From: Mycolicibacterium arabiense
GTDB taxonomy: Bacteria > Actinomycetota > Actinomycetes > Mycobacteriales > Mycobacteriaceae
Direction: 5' to 3'
Length of the DNA: 64,000 nucleotides
Assembly (NCBI RefSeq): GCF_010731815.2
Contig: NZ_AP022592.1
Location: forward strand, 248,001 to 312,000
Below, piece after piece: positions 34,358 to 44,460 of the stretch (within the stretch, counting starts at the first letter, position 1; every line of letters begins with the position of its first letter). A program made the position numbers and the translations under genes. The notes under the pieces are model-generated. The model did not search any database. It was not told the origin of the DNA and was given only the letters and a program-made list of their open reading frames with translations.

Positions 34358-35104
34358 ATGACTGAATCCGTTCCGATGGTGTCAATGCACGGCGTTGACA
34401 AGCACTTCGGTAGCTTGCACGTCCTCAAGGGCATCAATTTGGACATAGCACGCGGCCAAGTTGTTGTGGTCCTGGGCCCATCAGGGTCGGGCAAATCCAC
34501 GTTGTGCCGCACCATCAACCGGCTCGAGCCGATCGACAGCGGCACCATCGCGATCGACGGTGAGACCCTGCCCGCGGAGGGGAAGAAGCTCGCACAGCTC
34601 CGCTCTGACGTTGGCATGGTGTTTCAGTCCTTTAACCTGTTCGCGCACAGAACAATTCTTGAGAATGTCACGCTCGCTCCGACGAAAGTACGTAGACAGT
34701 CCAAACAACAAGCCCGCGAGTCGGCGATGTCACTGTTGGAACGGGTCGGCATTGCCAACCAGGCCGACAAATATCCATCTCAGTTATCTGGAGGGCAGCA
34801 GCAACGCGTCGCGATAGCCCGCTCCCTGGCGATGAAACCGAAGGTGATGCTGTTCGACGAGCCCACCAGCGCTCTGGATCCCGAGATGATCAACGAAGTC
34901 CTGGCGGTGATGACATCGCTCGCCGAGGAGGGCATGACGATGGTGGTAGTGACCCATGAGATGGGCTTCGCACGCCGTGCCTCGGATCGGATCATCTTCA
35001 TGGCAGATGGCGCGATCGTCGAAGACGCCGAACCGGAAGCTTTCTTCACCGATCCCCGATCCGATCGCGCCAGGGACTTCCTCGGCAAGATCCTCAACCA
35101 CTAA
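34358..35104 (+). CDS. gluA: glutamate/aspartate-type ABC transporter ATP-binding protein (248 aa)
   Basis: ATPase of a polar amino acid uptake ABC transporter, at the cytoplasmic face of the membrane. It has Walker [10 protein letters not shown] (~residues 41-49), a Q-loop VFQSFNLF, signature LSGGQQQR (~143-150), Walker [13 protein letters not shown] and the switch His in VVVTHEMGF. Length and sequence match GluA/GlnQ family proteins. ATG 34358 precedes [18 protein letters not shown]. It is first in a tight plus-strand run with a binding protein and two permeases, the gluABCD order known from corynebacteria. Glutamine or aspartate could equally be the substrate. Confidence 0.93.
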   Translation: MTESVPMVSMHGVDKHFGSLHVLKGINLDIARGQVVVVLGPSGSGKSTLCRTINRLEPIDSGTIAIDGETLPAEGKKLAQLRSDVGMVFQSFNLFAHRTILENVTLAPTKVRRQSKQQARESAMSLLERVGIANQADKYPSQLSGGQQQRVAIARSLAMKPKVMLFDEPTSALDPEMINEVLAVMTSLAEEGMTMVVVTHEMGFARRASDRIIFMADGAIVEDAEPEAFFTDPRSDRARDFLGKILNH

Positions 35105-35125
35105 CACCTCAGCGAAAGGAAGACA

Positions 35126-35956
35126 GTGATCTCGACACGTAGGTTCTTCTCCAGATTGCGGATTGCCGCTGCCATGACACTGGCCACCGGGCTAGCTCTC
35201 TCGGCGACCGCCTGCGGCGGCGGATCCAGCAGTGATGACGGAACAATCGTCATCGGCACGAAGTTCGACCAACCCGGGCTGGGGTTACGCAACCCGGACG
35301 GCACGTTGAGCGGGTTCGATGTCGACGTAGCCACCTACATCGCAGGGCAACTGGGCTTCGCACCCGACAAGATTGAGTGGAAGGAAGCCCCTTCGGCACA
35401 ACGCGAAACACTGATCCAGAACGATCAGGTCGAGTTCATCGCCGCGACCTATTCGATCACCGACGCACGCAAACAGAAAGTCTCATTCGCCGGGCCCTAC
35501 CTCGTCACCGGTCAGAGTTTGCTGGTCAACGCCGACAGTACAGACATCACTGGAGCTGACTCACTGCAGAACAACAAGAAGCTGTGCTCCGTGGCGGGCT
35601 CCACCCCCGCCCAACACATCAAGGATACGTACGCCGGCGTTCAGTTGCAGCAGTACGACACTTACTCGGCCTGTGTGGAAGCGCTGAAGAACGGTGCCGT
35701 AGACGCCGTCACAACCGATGAAACGATTCTGGCCGGTTACGCCGCCCAACGGCCTGGCCTATTCAAAATCGTCGGTAAGCCCTTCTCCGAGGAGCGCTAC
35801 GGCATTGGTCTGAAGAAGGGTGACACCGAACTGCAGGCCAAGATCAACAACGCCATCACCAAGATGCAAGCCGACGGGGAGTGGAAAGCAGCCTTCGACA
35901 GGAACCTTGGCGCAGGAGGCGTCACTGCACCGGTACCGCCACCGCTAGACCATTAA
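35126..35956 (+). CDS. gluB: amino acid ABC transporter substrate-binding lipoprotein (276 aa)
   Basis: Extracellular solute-binding lipoprotein (SBP_bac_3 family) for the transporter. It has an N-terminal signal with arginines (STRRFFSRLRIAAAM), a hydrophobic stretch and a lipobox ending ATAC, followed by GGGSSSDDG. The mature part contains IVIGTKFDQPGLGLRNPDG and FDVDVATYIAGQLG, the usual start of the family. GTG 35126 lies 21 nt after the gluA stop with GAAAGGA as ribosome site. Ligand is probably glutamate or aspartate, supported by the downstream aspartase. Confidence 0.92.
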   Translation: MISTRRFFSRLRIAAAMTLATGLALSATACGGGSSSDDGTIVIGTKFDQPGLGLRNPDGTLSGFDVDVATYIAGQLGFAPDKIEWKEAPSAQRETLIQNDQVEFIAATYSITDARKQKVSFAGPYLVTGQSLLVNADSTDITGADSLQNNKKLCSVAGSTPAQHIKDTYAGVQLQQYDTYSACVEALKNGAVDAVTTDETILAGYAAQRPGLFKIVGKPFSEERYGIGLKKGDTELQAKINNAITKMQADGEWKAAFDRNLGAGGVTAPVPPPLDH

Positions 35957-35984
35957 CCAACCATCCTGGCATCGGGAGAGAGCA

Positions 35985-36665
35985 TTGGAAATATTCTCCA
36001 CCTATTCTGACCAGATCTTCCAGGCGTTTTGGACCACAATCCAATTGACCGTGTGCTCGGGCGCGGGAGCGCTGATCCTCGGCACTGTGCTGGCCGCGAT
36101 GCGTCTAGCACCGGTCCCCACGCTGAACTGGCTGGGCTCTGCGTACGTCAATCTCGTGCGCAACACACCCTTGACCCTCATCACTTTGTTTTGCTCGTTC
36201 GGCCTGGCTCAAACACTGGGCATGACCCTGGTAGATGCACAGTCCTTGACCTCGATCGAGGACAGCAACTTCCGGCTGGCGGTGCTGGGATTGACGATAT
36301 ACACCGCCTCGTTCGTGTGCGAGACCGTCCGTGCCGGCGTCAACACCGTGCCGTTGGGTCAAGCTGAGGCCGCCAGGTCGTTGGGGTTGACCTTCGGTCA
36401 GAATCTGCGAATGGTGTTGCTACCGCAGGCATTCCGAGCGGTCATCATTCCGTTGGGTTCCGTACTGATCGCGTTGACCAAGAACACGACGATCGCCTCA
36501 GCCATCGGCGTAGGCGAAGCCGCTCTATTGATGAAGGAGATGATCGAGGACACCGCCGCACTGGCCATTGTCGGCACAATCTTCGCGCTGGGGTTCGTCA
36601 TCCTCACACTGCCAATGGGCTTTCTATTCGGCTGGCTCGGCAAGCAATTCGCGGTGGTCCGATGA
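35985..36665 (+). CDS. gluC: amino acid ABC transporter permease (226 aa)
   Basis: Inner-membrane permease of the same transporter, with several hydrophobic segments and the conserved EAA loop (GQAEAARSLGLTFGQNLRMV) that contacts the ATPase. The start is TTG 35985 (MEIFSTYSDQIFQ) after the ribosome site GGGAGAG; no better start is in frame nearby. It lies 28 nt after gluB. Length is typical for HisM/GluC-type permeases. Confidence 0.92.
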   Translation: MEIFSTYSDQIFQAFWTTIQLTVCSGAGALILGTVLAAMRLAPVPTLNWLGSAYVNLVRNTPLTLITLFCSFGLAQTLGMTLVDAQSLTSIEDSNFRLAVLGLTIYTASFVCETVRAGVNTVPLGQAEAARSLGLTFGQNLRMVLLPQAFRAVIIPLGSVLIALTKNTTIASAIGVGEAALLMKEMIEDTAALAIVGTIFALGFVILTLPMGFLFGWLGKQFAVVR

Positions 36666-36693
36666 CGACGAGCAACGACAAGAAGGAAACGCC

Positions 36694-37575
36694 ATGAGCG
36701 GCACGTCGAACCTTTTCGACATCCCGGGACCGCGCGCCCGTGTACGCAACGCGGCGGTCGCCGCGGCCACCATCGTCGCAATCTTGGTCGCGGTTTGGCT
36801 CGTGTACTCACGACTGGATGCTAAGGGCCAGTTCGACGCGAGCAAGTGGTTGCCATTCGGGACGGCGAACTTGTGGTCGACCTATGTGCTGCCAGGCGTG
36901 CGGGGCACTTTAACCGCGGCATTTGCATCAATAGCGCTGGCTCTGTTGCTGGGTTTGTTCTTCGGGGTCGGCCGACTCTCGAGCAACAGAGCAATCAGCC
37001 GAGCTTGCGCGACCTACGTCGAATTGTTCAGAGCGGTCCCAGTTCTGATTCTGATGATCTTCACCTACTACCTCTTCGCCTCTTACGACATCTTCCCGTC
37101 TCGCCATCTCGCGTTAGCCGGAGTGATCACCGGACTGACGTTGTACAACAGCGCCGTGATCGCCGAGATCATCCGATCCGGCATCACGGCATTGCCCCGC
37201 GGACAGTCTGAGGCTGCCGAGGCACTTGGCCTTCGCTGGAGTCAGATCATGCGTTTGGTTCTTCTGCCGCAGGCCATTACGTCGATGCTGCCCGTACTGG
37301 TCTCGCAGCTTGTAGTGGTTCTTAAGGACACCGCGATCGGCTATCAGATCACATACGTGGAAATGGTGCGCCAGGGCACCGTCATCGGGTCGTCCTACGG
37401 TAACTTCATCCCTGCCCTCATTGTGATCGCCGTATTGATGGCTGCCGCCAATTTCACTTTGTCTGCTTTCGCAACTGCGTTGGAGAAACGCCTACGGCGA
37501 TCCAGTCGCGGGCCGAGGCCGCTGGATGCCGAGGCAATCGAGCAAGAAGGAACACCCGCCGCGGCAGTCCGTTGA
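36694..37575 (+). CDS. gluD: amino acid ABC transporter permease (293 aa)
   Basis: Second permease subunit. It has an N-terminal hydrophobic segment (VAAATIVAILVAVWLV), later membrane segments and an EAA loop (GQSEAAEALGLRWSQIMRLV). The start chosen is ATG 36694 (MSGTSNLFDIPG) because GAAGGAAA lies just upstream; the frame is open further upstream but overlaps gluC. Length matches corynebacterial GluD-type permeases. The C-terminal tail is basic and proline-rich. Confidence 0.9.
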   Translation: MSGTSNLFDIPGPRARVRNAAVAAATIVAILVAVWLVYSRLDAKGQFDASKWLPFGTANLWSTYVLPGVRGTLTAAFASIALALLLGLFFGVGRLSSNRAISRACATYVELFRAVPVLILMIFTYYLFASYDIFPSRHLALAGVITGLTLYNSAVIAEIIRSGITALPRGQSEAAEALGLRWSQIMRLVLLPQAITSMLPVLVSQLVVVLKDTAIGYQITYVEMVRQGTVIGSSYGNFIPALIVIAVLMAAANFTLSAFATALEKRLRRSSRGPRPLDAEAIEQEGTPAAAVR

Positions 37576-37705
37576 GTCAGATAACGCGTGTCCGCGAATT
37601 CCCGTGTCGGGAGTCGCCGGCATCCGCACGACTTCGTCAGCTGAGACGCCTGCGCTGATCTGCCTCAGCAGGCGATCGATCCACCACGAGTTTAGGAGCT
37701 TCATC

Positions 37706-39175
37706 ATTCAAGGCAAGATCCGCGTCGAGCATGATCTACTGGGGGACAGAGAAATTCCCTCCGACGCGTACTGGGGTGTCCACACCGCACGGGCGGTCGA
37801 GAACTTCCCGATCACCGGGATACCAGTTGGAAAGTACACCGAGTTCATTGCCGCGCTGGCGGCTGTCAAGCAAGCCGCGGCGATAACCAACGGGGCGCTG
37901 GGGCTGCTCTCCTCCGAGCAGGCCGGCGCAATAGTCCAGGCGTGTGAGGAGATTCGCACCGGGAAACTGTCTGATCAGTTCCCGGTGGACGTGATACAGG
38001 GGGGCGCGGGCACTTCCACCAATATGAATGTCAATGAGGTCGTCTGCAACCGCGCATTGGAGATCTTGGGCCATACCAAAGGAGATCACCTGCTCCTCCA
38101 CCCGGCCGACCACGTGAATATGGGCCAGTCCACCAACGACGTGTATCCAACGGCCCTGCGCATCGCAGTCATCGACTGCTGCGAGAAACTCGATGCGGCA
38201 ATGGGCAACCTGATTACGGCGTTCACGGCGAAAGCCGAGGCCTTCGCCCGCATACTCAAAGTCGGCCGCACGCAACTGCAAGACGCCGTGCCGATGACCC
38301 TTGGCCAAGAGTTCCAAGGGTATGCGGTTACCATCGGCGAAGATCGTCTCCGCCTCGCTGAATCCATCGCTCTACTTCACGAGATCAATCTAGGTGGGAC
38401 CGCGATAGGAACGAGTCTCAACGCCCCCCCGGGCTACGTTTCGTCGGTATGTGCGAACCTGAATCTGATCACGGGCCGACAGTTCACCACGGCGGCGGAT
38501 CTCATCGAAGCCACGTCCGACCCTGGAGCGTTCGTACAATTGTCCGGGGTGCTGAAGCGCATCTCGGTGAAACTGTCCAAAATCTGCAACGATTTGAGAC
38601 TGCTATCGTCGGGTCCCCGCGCCGGACTCAATGAAATCAATCTTCCTGCTGTACAGGCAGGATCGAGCATCATGCCGGGTAAGGTGAACCCGGTCATCCC
38701 CGAGGTGGTCACTCAGGTCTGTTATGCGGTCATCGGACGGGACCTTACCGTTACGATGGCGGCCGAGAGCGGCCAATTGCAGCTCAACGCGTTTTTCCCG
38801 GTGATCGCTTACTCGGTGCTCGACAGCGTCGCCTCTCTTACCGCGGCGACGAACACACTCACCACGCAGTGTGTCCGGGGAATCACCGCCAACATCGAGA
38901 CGATGGCCAGCCATGTCCACAACTCCATCGGTCTCGCCACAGCTCTCAACCCACACATCGGCTATGCCGCCGCGTCGGACATCGCCCGCGAGGCCCTCCT
39001 CACCGGCCGGCCAGTCGTCGACATCACCCTAGCCCGCGGTGAGCTGTCGGAACACGAACTCCGTCACATACTCTCACCCGAGAGATTGGCCAATCTCGTT
39101 GTCGAGCCTGGCCCGAATCCGCTCGACATCGAAGCTCACGACGGGAGCCGGCTTCCCAGCGAACTGCACGACTGA
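37706..39175 (+). CDS. aspA: aspartate ammonia-lyase (aspartase)
   Basis: Aspartase splits aspartate to fumarate and ammonia, a cytoplasmic homotetramer. It contains IRVEHDLLGDREIPSDAYWG near the start, QGGAGTSTNMNVNEV, and the family signature GSSIMPGKVNPVIPE. The start is unusual: an AGGAG ribosome site (37694-37698) sits 7 nt before ATT 37706. From that ATT, the 13 residues up to DLLG match E. coli AspA in length (MSNNIRIEEDLLG). In-frame GTG 37604 and ATG 37526 (overlapping gluD) give extra residues unlike the family. The gene lies 130 nt after the transporter, suggesting uptake and catabolism of aspartate or glutamate. Confidence 0.88.
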   Translation: MQGKIRVEHDLLGDREIPSDAYWGVHTARAVENFPITGIPVGKYTEFIAALAAVKQAAAITNGALGLLSSEQAGAIVQACEEIRTGKLSDQFPVDVIQGGAGTSTNMNVNEVVCNRALEILGHTKGDHLLLHPADHVNMGQSTNDVYPTALRIAVIDCCEKLDAAMGNLITAFTAKAEAFARILKVGRTQLQDAVPMTLGQEFQGYAVTIGEDRLRLAESIALLHEINLGGTAIGTSLNAPPGYVSSVCANLNLITGRQFTTAADLIEATSDPGAFVQLSGVLKRISVKLSKICNDLRLLSSGPRAGLNEINLPAVQAGSSIMPGKVNPVIPEVVTQVCYAVIGRDLTVTMAAESGQLQLNAFFPVIAYSVLDSVASLTAATNTLTTQCVRGITANIETMASHVHNSIGLATALNPHIGYAAASDIAREALLTGRPVVDITLARGELSEHELRHILSPERLANLVVEPGPNPLDIEAHDGSRLPSELHD

Positions 39176-40484
39176 CGCAACCCGAGCTCTTCAAGCAATC
39201 GGTGTTGGAAACGGCGTTCGGGTGCGCACCCACCCGGCCAGGCATTCCCGCTGGCAGTCCCCACCGCGGTGGGTCGTGGAACTCGACCCGAACGAGGCGC
39301 ACTATCGTTGTCAGATAATAGGTTTCAGAACGTCTCGGACGCGCTACCTTCGTAACCAACCGCGCGTACCGCGCTCGGGGCTGTTCCAGCTGACCATTGA
39401 TCTCGTGTGCTGACCGCCGTACGACGGTGCGCCGTTCGAGTAGTGTTCCTCTGTGGGAAAACGCTTTTGGGCGGCCATATGCCGGACGCTGACGGCAAGC
39501 CAGCGGGCCCGGGCAGCGTCGATCAGCATGTGCTCGCTGGTCAGTCCAGCGGGCCGTCATCCCGATTGGTCATTCTAGGTCTCAAATACAGTGTAGTGAG
39601 GCTGCTTTTGATCCGGCCTGTGCCTATTTGCGGAACCAGCGTCGCTGCTCCCCGGCCGACGGGACCGCATCCGGTAACGAGCCACTGGCAGTCCTTTGAT
39701 GTTGTCGCGGTTCGTCTTCCGACACCGCCGAACCGACCCGCTAAACCCGTCGCAGCGCCCGACACCGCCTCCGCCGATGGTTACCCGGGCGGCGTGAGCT
39801 GCTCGCAGTTCGCTGCATGGCTGGCTTGAGAGATCCGAATGGTCGAACTGTTCCACGAACGAGCCGCGGACAGCATAATGAGTTCCACCGAAGCCAACCA
39901 GAGCACACCGGCCACCCCCCGCCCGGTGTGCTCTGCCGGTTTGCAGTAACTCAGACCGGTTGCCGCTGGCGCGGCTCGTCACCCCCCCGGCGAGCCGTGC
40001 CAGCATCTCGCTCGAATCGCTCCATTCCGCCGTGAACGAGAGGAGTGACTCGACTGGCCCGGCTGCTCGTCTTCCGCGGCCGGGACCCGCCTTCCGATCC
40101 GCGGACTGGCTTACCCGCCCCCTTTGATGTGTCGGCGGATCCGGCCGGCCGATGACAACGCACGACGGTGACGACGACCTGCGCCTGCTCCAATAGAGCG
40201 TCTCAGTGAGCGTAGGGGCGGTGCCCGTCGAAAACAGACCCGAATCGTGTTCAGCAGCTCAGGACGAGCAGTGTCATTGCGCTTCGTGGCAGTGGAGGCA
40301 GATTGCTGCGCATCAGTTTCCGAGGGCGCAGTCTGCTTTCAGGCGGTATTGATGGGCTCTAGGACGTTTCGGATCCCGATGCAAGTCGAACGCGGGCCGT
40401 AGGGTTCCGATGAGATGGCACCTCGCCCGCTGGCACCCGAGCCGTCCGGCGATGTTCGTCGGTGTCGGACGTCCATGACGGCGT
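39176..40484. other. 1.3-kb region without a recognisable gene
   Basis: Open frames exist on both strands (for example plus 39407-39829 and minus 39575-40006), but they have no recognisable domain, no good ribosome site and atypical composition. The region lies between aspA and the stop of the O-methyltransferase. It may be decayed sequence; I could not identify a parent gene or an insertion sequence. Confidence 0.4.
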
Positions 40485-41525
40485 TCAGATCGCGACAGCC
40501 TCGATGACGAACTGCGGAAGCCGAGTCGGCCGCACGGAGGTTCGGCGCAATCCGGCCGCGGCGAAGAGGGCGTCGAACTCGTCGAGCGTGCGTTCGTGGC
40601 CAGTCAAGAACAACATCATCGACACGTCGGACATCGCCGCCACCTGGCTTGGATTGGTTGCATCCCAGACGAAGTCAATGACCACCACTCGGCCGCCCGG
40701 CAGCATCGCCTCGCGGCACCGGCGCAGTACCTCGATGCAACGCTCATCGTCCCAATCGTGCAAGATGAACTTCAGCAAATACAGATCCCCGACGGGGGCG
40801 GTGTCGAAGAAATCACCCGCGAAGAAGTCGGTGCGACTCGGAAATCCCTCGGCCGCAGTCTCGCTACGCGCCATGTCGAGCACCTGTGGCTGATCGAAGA
40901 CCACCCCCTTCAGCGCGGGGTTGGCAACCTGCAATCGTCGTAGCAACGCCCCCGTGGCGCCACCCACGTCGACAGCGCATTGAACGGAGCTGGTGTCGAG
41001 GACGTCGGTGATGTTGTCACTCCACACCGCGGTGGCACTCGACATGGCCGCACTGAAGTTCGCGCCGTGCTCTGGGTGACGCCCTAGATAGGTGAAGAAA
41101 TCCTCGCCGAGTGCTAGGTGAGCCTGGGTGCTGCCGGTTCGAATCGTCGGGACGAACTGCGACCAGGCCTTCCACATGGGCTCACTCGTGAACGACAGCG
41201 CCTGCGCCCGCAACGAACGGGGGTGGTCCACACGCAACGTAGCCAAAACGTCTGTGCCCGCGTAGACGGCGTCGTCGACCGCCACGGTCAACCCCAGAGC
41301 GGTGCCGGCGCGCAGCAGACGACCGACGAAAATCGGGGATGCGTCCTCGCGGCTGGCGATGTCCTGCGCCGACACCGGGCCGCCGCCGAGATGGTCGGCG
41401 ATGCGGAGCTCGGCGAACGCACGGATTGTCTGACTGACCGCGTAGCCGTAGATGAATTCGACCATCTGCGTGTAGGCGCCATCGCTTGCGGCTCCTACTT
41501 CTCCCGGCAGTGGTTCGGGGTTCAT
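40485..41525 (-). CDS. SAM-dependent O-methyltransferase, dimerisation type (346 aa)
   Basis: Class of plant-like/acetylserotonin O-methyltransferases. The N-terminal winged-helix dimerisation domain reads VSQTIRAFAELRIADHL. The Rossmann part has VDVGGATGALLRRL (SAM binding), LKGVVFDQPQVLD, and LYLLKFILHDWDDERC, where the His is the usual catalytic base. ATG 41525 (MNPEPLPGEVG) is chosen with AGAAAGG upstream rather than earlier in-frame starts. It follows hemY on the same strand after a 157-bp gap and may be co-transcribed. It is a paralogue of the gene at 57296. Substrate unknown; small phenolic or polyketide compounds are typical. Confidence 0.9.
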   Translation of the reverse strand: MNPEPLPGEVGAASDGAYTQMVEFIYGYAVSQTIRAFAELRIADHLGGGPVSAQDIASREDASPIFVGRLLRAGTALGLTVAVDDAVYAGTDVLATLRVDHPRSLRAQALSFTSEPMWKAWSQFVPTIRTGSTQAHLALGEDFFTYLGRHPEHGANFSAAMSSATAVWSDNITDVLDTSSVQCAVDVGGATGALLRRLQVANPALKGVVFDQPQVLDMARSETAAEGFPSRTDFFAGDFFDTAPVGDLYLLKFILHDWDDERCIEVLRRCREAMLPGGRVVVIDFVWDATNPSQVAAMSDVSMMLFLTGHERTLDEFDALFAAAGLRRTSVRPTRLPQFVIEAVAI

Positions 41526-41682
41526 TTCGGACCTTTCTGAGTACGCAAGGGCGCCGAAGCGCAGGTCTCGACAGCGAGCCCGGCGGGACCGCCACCGACC
41601 ATGTAAGGCGGTGCGGGCGACAACGGCATACACGGTGACATGAACGAAACGAATGCCATGACTTGCAGGGGTAGTTTCTCGC

Positions 41683-43047
41683 TCACGTCGCCATGACGGC
41701 CGCCGTCAAGAACTGTGCCGCCTTCGTGGCCGACGAAGCGCACGCTGGCACACCGATGCCGTCCAGGTAAGCGCCAGCCACCTCTATCTGTGGTGGCAGC
41801 CCGCTACGCAACTCGGCGACTAGGTCGCCATGATTGGGACCGTATTGGGGTAGGGCGTCGGTCCAGCGGTGAATACGACTGTCCAGCGGTCTCGCGTCGA
41901 TCCCGAAGATCGTCGCCAAATCGTGCCTGGCCCATTCGAGCAGATCGGCATCGCTGGCTCCGATCGCCGCGCTCTCGCCGAATCGACCGAAGGACACGCG
42001 AACGAGCTCGACGTTCCCGGTCTTGGCCCATTTCCGTGAGGACAACGTGATCGCCTTCGTGCGCAGAGGCTCGTCACTGCCCACCAGGACGCCGGATTGG
42101 TCGGGCAGCGCGGTGCCCTCCGGCAGCGCCAGCGCAACGACCACCGCGGAGGCGACCTCGATTCGCGTGGCGGCCGCCGCGGTAATCGGAGCGATCGACT
42201 GAATCAACGAGGACAGGCGCGGCGCGGGAACAGCCAGGACGAGGCCGTCGAAACGGGACCGCTGGCCATCGCCGTGCCGCACCTCCCATCCGCCGGTCGC
42301 GGAGTCGATACGCGTAGCGGTCGCGCGCACCCACTGCACCTTCGAGGCGCGGACCAATTCGTCCACCAGCAGTTCGAAGCCACCCCGTATCGCCCCGAAC
42401 ATCGGGACATCGCCTCCAGCGGGCGCGGGCACGGACGCTTTGAGCGCGGCGGTGAGGTTGGCGGCGCCGCCGTCCAAGGCGGCGGCCACCGCGGGAATCA
42501 CCGACCGCACACCGATCGTCGCGGCGGACCCGGCGTAAACCCCGCCGAGCAGTGGGTCGACCGAACGCGTGAGAACCTGCTGGCCGAATCGGTCTCCGAC
42601 GAGTTCGGCGACACTGGGATCCGCACCCGTTATCCAGTGCATCGGCCGGGCGGGCTCTTCGTCAATTCGCGCGACGGTCTCGTCGTCGACCAGCCCGATC
42701 ATCGACGAGGATTGCGTGGGAATCCCCATCACCGTGCCGACCGGCATCCGGTGGTGTCTACCTCCGCTGTACAGCGTGGGGCGCGCTGCTGATCTGCTGC
42801 CGATCGCCAGCTCGGACATGCCGAGCTCGGCCAACAAGCGTGGCACTTCGGGCCGCCGGGCCAGGAACGCCTCTGCGCCGATATCGAACGGCTGGTCGGC
42901 AATTCGTTCGGTCCGCAAGGCGCCGCCCAGCCGATCGGCGGGCTCGAACAGGGTGATCGACGCGAGCGGCCCGGCTGCGACTCGCAGGCGATAGGCGGCG
43001 ACCAGACCGGAGATTCCACCGCCGATGATGCCGAAGTCAGGACTCAT
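41683..43047 (-). CDS. hemY: coproporphyrinogen III / protoporphyrinogen oxidase (454 aa)
   Basis: FAD-dependent oxidase of haem biosynthesis; in actinobacteria this enzyme usually oxidises coproporphyrinogen III to coproporphyrin III (CgoX/HemY). The FAD-binding start reads FGIIGGGISGLVAAYRL, followed by DRLGGALRTERI and FDIGAEAFLARRPEV, a typical PPO/CgoX pattern. ATG 43047. It is divergent from hemE, whereas in mycobacteria hemE, hemY and hemQ usually run in one direction. No hemQ is adjacent; the next gene downstream is an O-methyltransferase. Confidence 0.9.
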   Translation of the reverse strand: MSPDFGIIGGGISGLVAAYRLRVAAGPLASITLFEPADRLGGALRTERIADQPFDIGAEAFLARRPEVPRLLAELGMSELAIGSRSAARPTLYSGGRHHRMPVGTVMGIPTQSSSMIGLVDDETVARIDEEPARPMHWITGADPSVAELVGDRFGQQVLTRSVDPLLGGVYAGSAATIGVRSVIPAVAAALDGGAANLTAALKASVPAPAGGDVPMFGAIRGGFELLVDELVRASKVQWVRATATRIDSATGGWEVRHGDGQRSRFDGLVLAVPAPRLSSLIQSIAPITAAAATRIEVASAVVVALALPEGTALPDQSGVLVGSDEPLRTKAITLSSRKWAKTGNVELVRVSFGRFGESAAIGASDADLLEWARHDLATIFGIDARPLDSRIHRWTDALPQYGPNHGDLVAELRSGLPPQIEVAGAYLDGIGVPACASSATKAAQFLTAAVMAT

Positions 43048-43360
43048 CGTCGTCGCAACGTCTCGAGGGCTGACGAACAGTCGCGATTCGGGTGGCGATC
43101 AGAGGACTGATCCGAGGCGGGCGGTTGCATGGTTGCGTTCCTACCAAGATCGGCTCCAAGTGCTGTTCATGACGGGGTGCGACACTTGACTATTGACATT
43201 CCACAGAGCTTCGGCGGCACGTCGTCACGAGCTACCACGGAACGGCGCGCGGTTGCGAACACGACGCCGGCAGCTCATCTCGACGGGATTCGGTGATGCT
43301 CATCCGCGTCGATCGATCTACGAATCACCGACGAGGACGGCAGCGTGCACCATCGCCGAG
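43048..43360. promoter_or_regulatory. divergent promoter region between hemY and hemE
   Basis: 313 bp between divergent starts. It contains TTGAC elements near 43185-43198 that could be -35 boxes for hemE, but I see no convincing -10 at the right spacing. The frame of hemE is open upstream to 43193, so part of this stretch could be coding if an earlier start were used. Confidence 0.3.
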
Positions 43361-44425
43361 ATGAACAGTCGTCGCGCTCTACCTGGTTCGCCGTACCTGG
43401 TTGCAGCCGCAGGTGGTAAGCCGACTCATATGCCGGTGTGGTTCATGAGGCAGGCTGGCCGCTCGCTGCCCGAGTATCGGCAGCTCCGTTCCGGCGGGGC
43501 CCCCATGATGGAGGTCTGCTTCGACTCGGACTCCGTCGTGGAGATCACCCTCCAACCGGTGCGGCGTCACGGTGTGGACGCCGCGATTCTGTTCTCCGAC
43601 ATCACCGTCCCCTTGCGCGCCGCCGGTGTCGACGTCGACATCGTCAACGAGGTCGGCCCGGTCGTGCAGCGTCCGGTTCGATGCCGTTCCGACGTCGACG
43701 CCATGACGCCGCCGAATCCACTGTCACTCACCGCAATCTCCGATGCGGTGCACTCCTTGACCGGGGAGCTCGGCGATGTGCCGCTGATCGGCTTCGCGGG
43801 CGCCCCGTTCACTTTGGCGACCTACTTGATCGAGGGCGGAGCCAGCCGCCATTTCGAGCGCACCAAGGCGATGATGCTCGGCGACCCCGACGCGTGGAGC
43901 GCGCTCATGTGGTGGCTGGCAGAGGTCACCATCACGTTCCTGAGGGTGCAAGTCGACGCCGGAGTGGACGCGATCCAGGTCTTCGACTCGTGGTCAGGGG
44001 CACTGTCGCTCAACGATTATCGCCGATACGCGCTTCCGTACACCACTCATGTTTTCGCCTCCCTGTCCGATGCGGGCGTGCCCATGACCCACTTCGGCGT
44101 GGGTACAACCCAACTTCTGAGCGCGATGTCCGACGCGCTCGGCAACGCGGCGGAACCCGTGCTCGGCGTGGATTGGCGAACGTCGATGGTCGACGCGGCA
44201 TCTCGCGCTCGGCCGGGGACTGTGCTGCAGGGCAATCTCGATCCGGTCGCCTTGCTGGCAGGATTGCCGGTCGCCGAGCAGGCGGTACGGGCGGTCATCT
44301 CAGAGGGACGGCGCGCGGTCCAGGCGGGGGCTGCCGGACACATCTTCAACCTCGGCCACGGAGTTCTCCCCGCTACGGATCCGGGAATCCTGACCGAGGT
44401 GGTCAACCTCGTTCATTCGCTGTGA
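43361..44425 (+). CDS. hemE: uroporphyrinogen decarboxylase (354 aa)
   Basis: Removes four carboxyl groups from uroporphyrinogen III to give coproporphyrinogen III in the cytoplasm. The N-terminal signature [16 protein letters not shown] is present, with the RxxGR substrate-binding arginines, followed by [18 protein letters not shown] and [20 protein letters not shown] 43361 ([16 protein letters not shown]) matches the family N-terminus; the frame is open further upstream but that part is not conserved. Length is typical (~355 aa). It is divergent from hemY, with which it shares the pathway. Confidence 0.95.
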   Translation: MNSRRALPGSPYLVAAAGGKPTHMPVWFMRQAGRSLPEYRQLRSGGAPMMEVCFDSDSVVEITLQPVRRHGVDAAILFSDITVPLRAAGVDVDIVNEVGPVVQRPVRCRSDVDAMTPPNPLSLTAISDAVHSLTGELGDVPLIGFAGAPFTLATYLIEGGASRHFERTKAMMLGDPDAWSALMWWLAEVTITFLRVQVDAGVDAIQVFDSWSGALSLNDYRRYALPYTTHVFASLSDAGVPMTHFGVGTTQLLSAMSDALGNAAEPVLGVDWRTSMVDAASRARPGTVLQGNLDPVALLAGLPVAEQAVRAVISEGRRAVQAGAAGHIFNLGHGVLPATDPGILTEVVNLVHSL

Positions 44426-44460
44426 GACCCTGAGCCGAAAAGGTTGCACCCGAATCCGAT

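Noticed and set aside
39407..39829. Plus-strand 140-codon frame after aspA as a gene
   Set aside because: No recognisable domain, no ribosome site, and unusual composition.
43185..43198. TTGAC elements as a hemE promoter
   Set aside because: No matching -10 at 16-18 bp; too weak to call as a promoter feature.
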